A model generated the notes under the pieces. That model worked only from the letters and a program-made list of their open reading frames with translations. It was not told where the DNA came from and did not search any database. A stretch of 64,000 nt of DNA from Pyxidicoccus parkwaysis. Its GTDB lineage: Bacteria > Myxococcota > Myxococcia > Myxococcales > Myxococcaceae. The translations under genes were made by a program, and so were the position numbers. Below, one piece after another: positions 1 to 7,800 of the stretch. Location: assembly GCF_017301735.1 (NCBI RefSeq), contig NZ_CP071090.1:8422001-8486000 (forward strand), in the 5' to 3' direction. The first letter of the stretch is position 1. Every line of letters begins with the position of its first letter.

Positions 1-1
1 A

Positions 2-148
2 GGCACTACGGGAGCCATCGCCATCATCGCGGATGAGAGCGCCTTCCGGTCGGCCAAGGGGCTCGACAAGCTCGTCGTCGACATCTTCCGGGCCGATGGG
101 CTTCAACAAGCACAGGCCGTCCTGGAATGGAGACCGCAGCGCGACTAA
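2..148 (+). CDS. C-terminal end of an unknown protein (5' cut by window edge)
   Basis: An open frame enters from the left edge and ends at a TAA at 146-148. About 48 residues are visible, ending in LVVDIFRADGLQQAQAVLEW plus a short basic tail. Third codon positions are strongly GC-rich, as in neighbouring genes, so it is probably coding. The next gene starts ten bases downstream, which suggests one transcript. No family is recognised from this tail. Confidence 0.45.
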   Translation, partial: GTTGAIAIIADESAFRSAKGLDKLVVDIFRADGLQQAQAVLEWRPQRD

Positions 149-158
149 ACCCGTCCCC

Positions 159-647
159 ATGATTCGCGTCCCTGTCCTGGCAATCAGCTCGCTTCTGCTC
201 CTCAGCGCGGTCCTGGCCTGCTCAACCGGCGGAGTGTCTCTACGTGCCGATGGGAGTCCTGGCCCGGAGGAATGTCCCAAAGAGACGCTCAAGCTGATGC
301 GCTTCCTGCGTATGGGTATTGGCGACGCAGCAGACGTGGAGCTGGACCTCAATCAGGCGGATACCAGCCCCATCACGCTCTACGACGGCCCCATCGAGAG
401 CGAGCTCACAAGCAGCCTTGGAATCTTCCATCCGCCCACCCGGCTGTACGGTCGTGTCTGGACCGGAGGGCCGCAGGTCGTCATCCGGTACTACGAGGCA
501 CGGCCTCCAGATGGCGACATCACTCCCATCTGCGCCGTGGCCCGGCTCGCTCGCGGACAGATGAAGAAGCTCCCCGGCTCCCTGCCCGGCACCGCCATCG
601 TCGAGTTCTCCAGCGCGGGAGTCTGGGTCGTCGACTCATTCCGCTGA
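159..647 (+). CDS. small lipoprotein of unknown function
   Basis: A 162-residue protein if started at the ATG at 159. That start puts a typical lipoprotein signal first: short polar N-terminus, hydrophobic stretch, then a lipobox ending LSAVLAC. An upstream in-frame start would add a basic, Ser-rich leader that spoils this signal. The mature part has two further cysteines (in EECPKE and PICAVA) and ends in a beta-rich segment. From memory it resembles small myxobacterial secreted proteins often encoded beside Ser/Thr kinases, but this is not certain. It would be anchored in a membrane facing the periplasm or outside. It probably follows the truncated gene in an operon. Confidence 0.7.
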   Translation: MIRVPVLAISSLLLLSAVLACSTGGVSLRADGSPGPEECPKETLKLMRFLRMGIGDAADVELDLNQADTSPITLYDGPIESELTSSLGIFHPPTRLYGRVWTGGPQVVIRYYEARPPDGDITPICAVARLARGQMKKLPGSLPGTAIVEFSSAGVWVVDSFR

Positions 648-664
648 GCATCGACGCTCCTGGC

Positions 665-1564
665 ATGCGCGTCTTCCACTCGGACAGCTACGAGGTGCCG
701 CTGCCTACCGGGCACCGCTTCCCCATGGAGAAGTACCGCCTCGTGCGCGAGGCCCTCGTGGGGCGCGGCGTCCTCCACCCCGGCTCCCTCACCGAGTCCC
801 TCCCCTGCTCCCGTGAAGTCCTGGAGCGCGTCCACACTCCGCGCTACCTCGACGCCTTCTTCCAGGGCACCCTCACCGAGGCCGAAGTCCGCCGCCTCGG
901 CTTCCCCTGGTCCCCGGGCCTCGTGGCGCGCTCCTGTGCCGCCGTGTCCGGCACCGTGGAGGCCGCCCGCTCCGCGCTACGCGATGGCATCGCCGGCAAC
1001 CTCGCTGGAGGCACCCACCACGGCTTCCCGGACCACGGGGAAGGCTTCTGTGTCTTCAACGACATCGCCGTGGCCATCCGCGCGTTGCAGGCGGAAGCGC
1101 TCATCCGCCGCGCCGTCGTCGTGGACCTCGACGTGCATCAGGGCAACGGCACCGCCGCCATCTTCGCGGGCGACGACTCCGTCTTCACCTTCTCCATGCA
1201 CGGCGAGCACAACTTCCCCTTCCGCAAGCAACCCTCCACTCGCGACGTGGGCCTGCCCGACGACACCGGGGACTCGGGCTTCCTCGACGCGCTCGCCCTC
1301 CACCTCCCCGAGGTGCTCGACACCGCCGGCGCCGACATCCTCTTCTTCCAGGCGGGTGTGGACCCGCTCGCGGAGGACGCGCTCGGCCGGCTCTCCCTCA
1401 GCCATGCCGGCCTTCGCGAGAGGGACCGCATCGTCCTGGAGGCCGCCCGTCGCCGGGGCCTGCCCGCGGTCCTCACCCTCGGCGGCGGCTACGCGAAGCC
1501 ACTTTCCGCCACCATCGACGCGCATGTGGGCACGTATGAGGTCGCCCTCGCGGTGTTCCGCTGA
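665..1564 (+). CDS. histone deacetylase family protein (zinc amidohydrolase)
   Basis: A 299-residue protein of the arginase/deacetylase superfamily. It shows the family motifs in order: paired histidines in GGTHHGFPDHGEGFCVFND, the metal-binding DLDVHQGNGT, GVDPLAED near the third metal ligand, and the C-terminal GGGY. Bacterial members (AcuC-like, acetylpolyamine amidohydrolases and relatives) remove acetyl or acyl groups from lysines or polyamines; the substrate cannot be told here. The ATG at 665 was chosen because MRVFHSDSYEVPLP matches the usual family N-terminus. The open frame runs further upstream only as out-of-frame overlap with the previous gene. Length is normal for a single-domain bacterial member. 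Cytoplasmic. Confidence 0.9.
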   Translation: MRVFHSDSYEVPLPTGHRFPMEKYRLVREALVGRGVLHPGSLTESLPCSREVLERVHTPRYLDAFFQGTLTEAEVRRLGFPWSPGLVARSCAAVSGTVEAARSALRDGIAGNLAGGTHHGFPDHGEGFCVFNDIAVAIRALQAEALIRRAVVVDLDVHQGNGTAAIFAGDDSVFTFSMHGEHNFPFRKQPSTRDVGLPDDTGDSGFLDALALHLPEVLDTAGADILFFQAGVDPLAEDALGRLSLSHAGLRERDRIVLEAARRRGLPAVLTLGGGYAKPLSATIDAHVGTYEVALAVFR

Positions 1565-1625
1565 GCACGCCTGCTCTCGGGTCGCCTTGCTCGCGCGCCG
1601 CGACGGGCGGATGCTGGAGGCCGAT

Positions 1626-2345
1626 ATGAAAGCCACGAACCTGACCTTCGCCCTCCGCTGGAGCCTCCTCGCCCTCGTTGGCGCTCTCGCCGCGTCGTGC
1701 TCGGGTGACGCGCCCTACTACCGCGTCCAGGTCGACGCGCCCGACACCGTGAGCCTCTCTCCCGGGGAGAACATCCCCGTGGAGTTGACGCTCACCCGCG
1801 TCGCGGACAACAGCGCGGACATCCGCCTCACCCTCGCCAATGCCCCCCAGGGCATCACCCTCCTCCCCGAGGTCCACCTCCCCGCGTCGGAGGAGAGCGT
1901 CACCACCACGCTCACGCTCGCGATTGCCCCGGACGTGACGACGACGGGCCTCGTCCAGACGCTGCTGCTGGCCGAGGACCCCACCAACGCGTTCGCGGCC
2001 GGCGCCACCTTCTTCATCGCCGTGCAGCCCAAGTCCGCGCCCCAGCCGGACTTCAGCATCGTCGCGGACCCTCGCCAGGCGAACCTCTACGCGGGACAGA
2101 GCACCCAGGTGCCCATCAACATCACGCGCGCCCAGGGCTTCACCGGGCCGGTGACGGTGACGCTCGAGGCCCCCACGTCCCGCGTCCGCGCGGACCCACT
2201 GACCATCGCACCGGAAGAGACCACCAAGCGGCTCTTCATCTACACGGACCGCTCCACCACGCGGCTGCCGCTGGTCGCCACCGTCGTGGCCACCAGCGAG
2301 GACGGACGGAAGGCCACCACCGGCCTCACCATCAACATCCGCTGA
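1626..2345 (+). CDS. lipoprotein with two Ig-like beta-sandwich repeats
   Basis: A 239-residue protein with a lipoprotein signal (hydrophobic LLALVGALAASC, lipobox cysteine near residue 23). The mature part consists of two segments of about 95 residues. Each opens with a hydrophobic strand and a pattern like VSLSPGE or ANLYAGQ, then alternating strands such as VPINITR and GPVTVTLEAP. This is the look of cadherin/Ig-like surface modules common in myxobacterial lipoproteins. No catalytic motif is visible. It is probably a structural or adhesive envelope protein; the function is unknown. Confidence 0.75.
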   Translation: MKATNLTFALRWSLLALVGALAASCSGDAPYYRVQVDAPDTVSLSPGENIPVELTLTRVADNSADIRLTLANAPQGITLLPEVHLPASEESVTTTLTLAIAPDVTTTGLVQTLLLAEDPTNAFAAGATFFIAVQPKSAPQPDFSIVADPRQANLYAGQSTQVPINITRAQGFTGPVTVTLEAPTSRVRADPLTIAPEETTKRLFIYTDRSTTRLPLVATVVATSEDGRKATTGLTINIR

Positions 2346-2380
2346 ACCAGCCGCACTGAATCCGTTCAGGCAGTAGCGCC

Positions 2381-2518
2381 GCCGAGGCCGACTTTCCGGC
2401 CCCGGCGGCGACTGCTCCTGACGAATCCCGCCTCGGCCGGCGAGCCGGCAGCAACGCCGAGGCCGATTTTCCGGCCCCGGCGGTGACTGCTCCTGACGAA
2501 TCTCGCGTCTCGGCTGGC
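2381..2518 (+). repeat. two-copy direct repeat with internal hairpins between convergent genes
   Basis: Copy 1 begins at 2381 and copy 2 at 2456 (period 75 bases). The first 50 or so bases differ at only about three positions. Each copy holds a small hairpin, GGCCG / CGGCC, with a T-rich loop. It lies in the 238-base gap between the convergent lipoprotein and pirin genes, so a bidirectional terminator role is plausible. No gene is seen in this gap. Confidence 0.6.
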
Positions 2519-2583
2519 AGGCCTCGGAACGCACGGCACGGCAAGCGCGGCACTTTTCTCCGCGCTTGCGCACCGTGGCCCAC

Positions 2584-3447
2584 TCAGGCGAGGTCGAACA
2601 GCAGCGCCTCGATGGGCTCCTCGGCGGCGAGCACCACGCGCTCCTCCTCCGAGATGGCCACGCCGTCACCGGCCTTCACCTTCACGCCGTTCAGCGTGCC
2701 CGCGCCGCGCGCCACCTGCACCCACGCGTGCCGGCCCTTCGTCAGCGTGTACTCCGCCTTCTCGCCGCGCCCCAGCAGCGTGCCGTGCAGCAGCACGTCC
2801 TGGTTCAGCGTCAGCGAGCCCTCGCGCCCGTCCGGCGATGCCACCACCCGGAAGCGCCCCTCGCGCTCCTTCACGTCGAACGCCTTCTGCTCGTAGCCCG
2901 GCTTCAGCCCCGCCTCGTTGGGGAGAATCCAGATCTGCAAGAGGTGCAGCGGCTCGTCCGAGGGATTCATCTCGCTGTGCAGCACGCCCGTGCCCGCCGT
3001 CATCCGCTGCACCTCGCCCGGCTTGATGACCGCGCGCGTCCCCATGCTGTCGCGGTGCTCCACCGCGCCGCCCAGCACGTAGGTGATGATTTCCATGTCC
3101 CGGTGCGGGTGCATGCCGAAGCCCCGCCGCCCCGCCACCGTGTCCTCGTTGATGACGCGCAGCGCGCGGAACCCCATGAAGTCCGGGTCGTAGTAGTCCG
3201 CGAAGGAGAACGTGTGGTGCGAGTCCAGCCAACCGTGGTTGGCATGGCCGCGCTCTTCACCGGAGCGAACGTAGATCATGGCCTGCCTCTCTTCCCTTTC
3301 TTGCTGCAACTCAGATGCGGAAGCGGCCTCCGCGATGCGGGGGCGGCGCGACAGCAGCGCACCGCCCAGGAGCCCCGACGCACCAGCCACCAACCCGCCC
3401 GTCACCTGCCGCCGCCCGAGCAGCCGTCGCGGCCCGCCGCCGCTCAC
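2584..3447 (-). CDS. pirin family cupin, possibly Tat-exported
   Basis: The core from MIYVRSGEERG onward is a full-length pirin-like bicupin of about 231 residues. Metal-site motifs include GFGMHPHRDMEII and HSEMNPS. Pirin-type proteins act as quercetinases or redox-linked regulators; the role here is unknown. Two starts compete. ATG at 3279 has a GAGAGG ribosome site. GTG at 3447 overlaps the stop of the upstream YceI gene by four bases, giving 287 residues with a twin-arginine-like leader: RRLLGRRQ, a hydrophobic run VTGGLVAGASGLLGGALL, and a charged Ala-rich region. Codon use in that extension is GC-rich as in coding DNA. The longer form is listed because YceI is itself often periplasmic, but the start is open. 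Confidence 0.85.
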   Translation of the reverse strand: MSGGGPRRLLGRRQVTGGLVAGASGLLGGALLSRRPRIAEAASASELQQEREERQAMIYVRSGEERGHANHGWLDSHHTFSFADYYDPDFMGFRALRVINEDTVAGRRGFGMHPHRDMEIITYVLGGAVEHRDSMGTRAVIKPGEVQRMTAGTGVLHSEMNPSDEPLHLLQIWILPNEAGLKPGYEQKAFDVKEREGRFRVVASPDGREGSLTLNQDVLLHGTLLGRGEKAEYTLTKGRHAWVQVARGAGTLNGVKVKAGDGVAISEEERVVLAAEEPIEALLFDLA

Positions 3448-3995
3448 GCCGCCTTCTCCACGGACGGCGCCGCCACCGCCTGCACGTCGATGGAGATGTC
3501 CACGCGCTCGCCCACCAGCAGGCCGCCCGTCTCCAGGGCCTGGTTCCACACCAGCCCGAAGTCCTTCCGGTCGATGCTCGTCGACGCCTGGAACGCGAGG
3601 CGCTCGTTGCCCCACGGGTCCTTCACCCGGCCCAGCAGCTCCGCGTCCAGCACCACCTCGCGCGTGACGTCGCGAATCGTGAGGTCGCCCGTCACGTGGT
3701 AGCGGTTCTTCCCCGCCGCCGTCACCCGCCGGCTGCGGAAGATGAGCTTGGGGAAGGCCCCCACGTCGAAGAAGTCCGGCGAGCGCAGGTGGTTGTCCCG
3801 CTGCTCCACGCCGGTGTCGATGCTCGCCGCCTCCAGCTTCACCTCCACCGAGCCGCGCGTGAGGTCGTCGCCGTCCAGCACCACCTTGCCTTCGAAGCGC
3901 GTGAAGCGGCCGTGGACCTTCGCCACCACCATGTGGCGAACCATGAAACCCACCGTGGAGTGCGTCGTGTCGAGCTGCCAGGTCTGGATGGTCAT
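3444..3995 (-). CDS. YceI family lipid-binding protein
   Basis: A 183-residue YceI-like lipocalin-fold protein. Recognisable elements are WQLDTTHSTVGFMVRHM at the N-terminus, VHGRFTRFEG, SIDTGVEQRDNHLRSPDFFD, and the C-terminal RKDFGLVWNQALETGGLLVG. The family binds long polyprenoid or fatty-acyl molecules in a beta-barrel. The start at 3995 is preceded by an AGGAGA ribosome site. No signal peptide is seen with this start, so the product would be cytoplasmic unless an upstream start is used. It is first in a two-gene unit with pirin, coupled by a 4-base overlap. Confidence 0.92.
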   Translation of the reverse strand: MTIQTWQLDTTHSTVGFMVRHMVVAKVHGRFTRFEGKVVLDGDDLTRGSVEVKLEAASIDTGVEQRDNHLRSPDFFDVGAFPKLIFRSRRVTAAGKNRYHVTGDLTIRDVTREVVLDAELLGRVKDPWGNERLAFQASTSIDRKDFGLVWNQALETGGLLVGERVDISIDVQAVAAPSVEKAA

Positions 3996-4231
3996 TTGCG
4001 TGTCTCCTGTCTTCAGCGTGTCCTGACCTCCCCATAAGCAACCGCCAGGCCACACCCAACACATTGAAATCATTGAGGCAGAAGCCAGGTCAGCATGAGC
4101 GGGCCTCTCAAATTGATACTCCCAACCTCCCATTGAGAGAGGCCCCCGGGGAGGGGAACGGCCGCGCGGGCGGCGGCGGCGCGAGACGGCGCTCCACGAC
4201 GTGGCCCGAGGGGGCTAGGTTGAGAGGTGCC

Positions 4232-4609
4232 ATGAGCACCTCACCCGCCCGCCGACAGGCCGCGCTCGACGCCCTCGCACTCGATGACGAGGCGCTGCTG
4301 AAGGCCTGCGAGGTGGACTACTTCATCGCCTCCGGCCCCGGCGGCCAGCACCGCAACACCACCGCCAGCGGCGTCCGCCTCACCCACCCGCCCACGGAGC
4401 TGTCCGTCACCGCCACCGAGCGCCGCAGCCAGGTGCAGAACAAGGGCGTCGCCCTGGACCGCCTGCGCGAGGGCCTGCGCGCCCTCACCTTCGTCCCCAA
4501 GGTCCGCCGGGCCACCAAGCCCAGCGCCGGCGCGAAGCGGCGCCGCCTGGAGGGCAAGAAGCGCACCTCCGAGAAGAAGTCGATGCGCAGCACCAAGTCG
4601 CTCTGGTGA
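4232..4609 (+). CDS. small GGQ-domain peptide release factor-like protein
   Basis: A 125-residue protein containing only the catalytic peptidyl-tRNA hydrolysis domain of class I release factors. The GGQ motif lies in SGPGGQHRNTTASGVRLTH, followed by the usual SQVQNKGVALDRL and a very basic C-terminus (RRLEGKKRTSEKKS). It lacks the stop-codon recognition domains. Such proteins (ArfB/YaeJ-like or the related RF-like group) rescue stalled ribosomes; which subgroup applies is not settled. The basic tail would fit insertion into an empty mRNA channel as in ArfB. The ATG at 4232 was chosen because the conserved part starts soon after; upstream sequence is not protein-like. Confidence 0.88.
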   Translation: MSTSPARRQAALDALALDDEALLKACEVDYFIASGPGGQHRNTTASGVRLTHPPTELSVTATERRSQVQNKGVALDRLREGLRALTFVPKVRRATKPSAGAKRRRLEGKKRTSEKKSMRSTKSLW

Positions 4610-4653
4610 CAGGTCTCCAGGCGGACTCCCACCTGCCCCCCGGGGTGGCTTGC

Positions 4654-4692
4654 GCTACGCAATGCCTTGCGGGCTCGCAAAGTTTGCGTAGC
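4654..4692 (+). terminator. nested inverted repeats downstream of the release-factor gene
   Basis: An outer pair GCTACGCAA (4654-4662) / TTGCGTAGC (4684-4692) encloses an inner pair TTGCG (4667-4671) / CGCAA (4676-4680). A third option is the palindrome CGCAAA-G-TTTGCG (4676-4688), followed by four A. The same short word alternates orientation, so mutually exclusive hairpins are possible. It may be a terminator of the upstream gene or part of a switchable leader for pilY1. Confidence 0.45.
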
Positions 4693-4765
4693 AAAAGCCT
4701 GCCGACCCTTACAGGAACACCGCGATTTTCCGGCCGCTCAAGGGAAGGGCAGGCAGGTTGAGAAG

Positions 4766-4783
4766 GGCACAGTGCGTGCACTG
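4766..4783 (+). promoter_or_regulatory. candidate sigma-54 promoter overlapping a palindrome, upstream of pilY1
   Basis: GG at 4766-4767 and GC at 4778-4779 are exactly ten bases apart in GGGCAC-N6-TGCA, close to the sigma-54 -24/-12 consensus. A tight palindrome, CAGTGC-GT-GCACTG (4770-4783), overlaps the -12 element. Pilus genes in myxobacteria are known to use sigma-54 (pilA with PilR), which makes this plausible. Not experimentally supported here. Confidence 0.4.
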
Positions 4784-4795
4784 ACGTGGTGTGAA

Positions 4796-4816
4796 GCCGA
4801 CCCAGGCAGGGTCGGC
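4796..4816 (+). promoter_or_regulatory. perfect 8-bp hairpin in the pilY1 5' leader
   Basis: GCCGACCC (4796-4803), loop AGGCA, GGGTCGGC (4809-4816). It sits just upstream of the ribosome site (ACGGAG) of pilY1. A second copy of the left arm, CTGCCGACCC, lies at 4699-4708 and can pair with the same right arm extended to 4818. Whether this regulates translation or transcription is unknown. Confidence 0.4.
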
Positions 4817-4842
4817 AGTCCCCCACGGTACGGAGCCCCCTG

Positions 4843-7800
4843 ATGCACTCCACACCGCCCCTTTCCGGGTTCCGCCGCACGCTGCTGGCACTGGCGCTGT
4901 TGAGCGCGCTGCCGGCCTCGGCGACGGACATCGTCACGTTCAGCCGCGGCTCGCTCATCATTCCGGAGAACGCCACCTTCCAGCAGGGCTGCGGCTCGCT
5001 GTCGGCCTACGGGCTCGTGTGGCGCATCCTCCAGTCCAACCAGGCCGGTGGGCCCAACGCGGCCAGCCCCATCACGGTGTACCTGGCCATCAACGACCAG
5101 AAGGCGTCGCCCAACCGGTGCGTGCCCACCAACCGGCACACGCCTCCCAGCCCCACCGGCGACGCGAAGTGGAACGACGGCTGCGACTTCACCATCACCA
5201 ACGCCACCGAGCAGCCGGTGGTGATGGTGAACTACGGCGTCGCGTTCCCCGGCAGCGGCATCTACCCCTACGGGAACGTGGACAACTTCACCACGGGCAG
5301 CGGCGATGCGCGTCCGTGGTTCAACTCCACGACGCTGAACAACACCATCAGCACGCCGCGCTTCAGCACCGTGCGCTACAGCGGCGGCGCCTTCATCATC
5401 GCCGCCGAGGACGCCCAGCGCGCCATCGACTTCATCCGCTCGGGCACCGGTCCCCTGTCCCCGCAGAAGTTCCGCACCTCGTGCGGCTGCGGCACCTTCA
5501 CCAACAACAGTGGCTGCCACTACGTGCGCATGCACCAGGCCACCATCGAGTTCACCGCGCCCATCGCCCGCCGCATCAACCGCACGCCGCCCAAGATTGC
5601 GCTGCTCGACTTGGACGAGACGGTGGATGACTCCAGGCCCGGCGGCGGCGCCTCGTACGTGAAGGGCGGCATGCTGGACGACTACCTGCGCAACGCGGGC
5701 CTGGACTTCCCGGGCGCGGGTGGCTGCCCGGAGAACACCACCTCCGGCTGCACGCTCAACGGCGGCAACCCCGGCCTCATCTACGACTCGCTCCACGCCA
5801 ACAAGGACCTCATCTCCACCTCGGCGTTCCCCCACGGCCTGCTCAACGCGGTGGACCCCTCCACGCACAAGCCCCGCTACAAGGTCTTCTGGGCGCCGCA
5901 CTGGGAGCTCGGTGACAGCAACTACAGCGAGTACGCGCCGAACGGCGACGGGGCCACCACCCAGCGCGAGAACCTGCTGAACAACATCGCCTACTTCGCG
6001 GACCAGCGCGGCAACGGCGTCTTCGCCGAGTGCGCGAGCGTCAACTCGTACGAGACGACGAAGCGGCCGGACAACTCGCCCGTGCTGTCCTCGCGCTTCC
6101 AGGGAGCCAGCGGCTTCACTCGCAACCCGCTCGGCAACCCCGGCGACGACTGGTCCGGCCGCAACTGCACGGACCCGGACTACCTGGCCCAGTCGCTGGG
6201 CAGCCGCGGCGAGTGCATGATCTACCCGAACCCGGGAGACCCCTTCTCCCAGGTGGGCAACTTCCGCTTCGACAACGTGGCCGGCCACACGGAGAACTAC
6301 ACGGCCACGTACAAGGCGGGCGTGCGGCGGCTCGCGGTGAGCTGGTACCAGTTCCAGAACGGCGAGCTGTACGACAAGCCCTCGGACGTCGTGAAGACGT
6401 CGGGACGCGGCGCGGACTTCTTCTCCTTCAACCAGAAGGACAATGACCCGGAGAAGGCGACCATCGTCTACCTCGCGGGCCATGACTTCAAGGAGAGCGT
6501 CGCGGGCACGCGCATCGTGCTCAACACGCTGCTCAACCTGGGCTCCGAGCCTTTGGGCAGCGAGCGCGCGCTGGCGGCCCCGGTGGCCTTCGACGACACC
6601 AACGGCAGCGACTCCAACGGCACGCGAGCGCTGGTGTTCGCGGCCACGTACGACGCCGTGTCCGGCTACCCGCCCGGCGTGGACACGTATGACCCCATCC
6701 AGGGCTCGCACTGGGTGTTCCCCTACTTCCCCGGCCACCTGCGCGCGCACTCGCTCATCGGCGGCACGGCGCTGAGCTCGGGTGAGAGCGCCCTGGAGGA
6801 CGCCACGCTGTGGGACGCGGACGCGATGCTGCCGCTGCCGCGTGAGCGCAACCTCTTCACGTACTTCGGCGGCCAGGTGACGGTGGACCCGAACCTCGGC
6901 ACCGGGCGGCGCGCGCCGCGCGGGGTGATGCAGGTGGGCTGGAAGCCGCAGAAGGTGGCGGGCACCGCCATCAACAACAGCTACGGCGCGGCGCCCAACC
7001 CGAACTGCGTGGATGAGCTCAAGCTGGGCAAGGCCACCGCGAGGGACGGCTCGTTCGTGTTCGACTTCGTGAAGGGCTCCGACGGCGTCTGTGACTTGCA
7101 GCAGGCCATGCAGTACAGCCCACAGCTGGCGGGCGCGGACTTCGGCGTGACGATGGAGCCCATCAACAAGGCGGCGCTCGCGGCGGACTTCAACAAGGTG
7201 GCGCAGCTGCTCCAGCGCGTGCGCGGCTTCTGCTTCGCCACCAGCACGCGCGTGGACGGCACCGGCACGCCCGTGCTCGAGCCCTCCGACAGCCAGTGCA
7301 ACAACATGGACGCGGACAACCGCGCGCACCTGGGCGGCTTCGCCAACTCCACGCCCACGGTGGTGCCGCCCAGCCCGGACATCCCGGACAACGGCGCGCC
7401 GCGGCCCACCGTCATCTACGCGGCGGGCCTGGACGGGCAGCTGCACGCCTTCTACGTGTCCGGCGGCTCGGGCTACACCGGGCCCGCCAACACGCCGGCC
7501 ACGCTCAACCCCTCCGCCGACGCGGCCTTCTCCACCGACTACGCCACGCGCTTCCAGCAGGGCAACCTGCCTCCCGCGGGCACCGAGCTGTGGAGCTTCC
7601 TGCCGGCCACGCAGCTGCCCTGGCTGCGCAGCAACAACGCGCGCGTGGACAGCGCGCCCATCGCCCGGGACGTCTTCGCGGACTTCACGGGCACCGGCCG
7701 GCGCGAGTGGCGCACGGTGCTGGTGGCCAACGTGGGCAAGCAGGGGCGCGACTTGTTCGCGCTGGACGTCACCAACCCGCTGAAGCCCTCGCTGCTGTGG

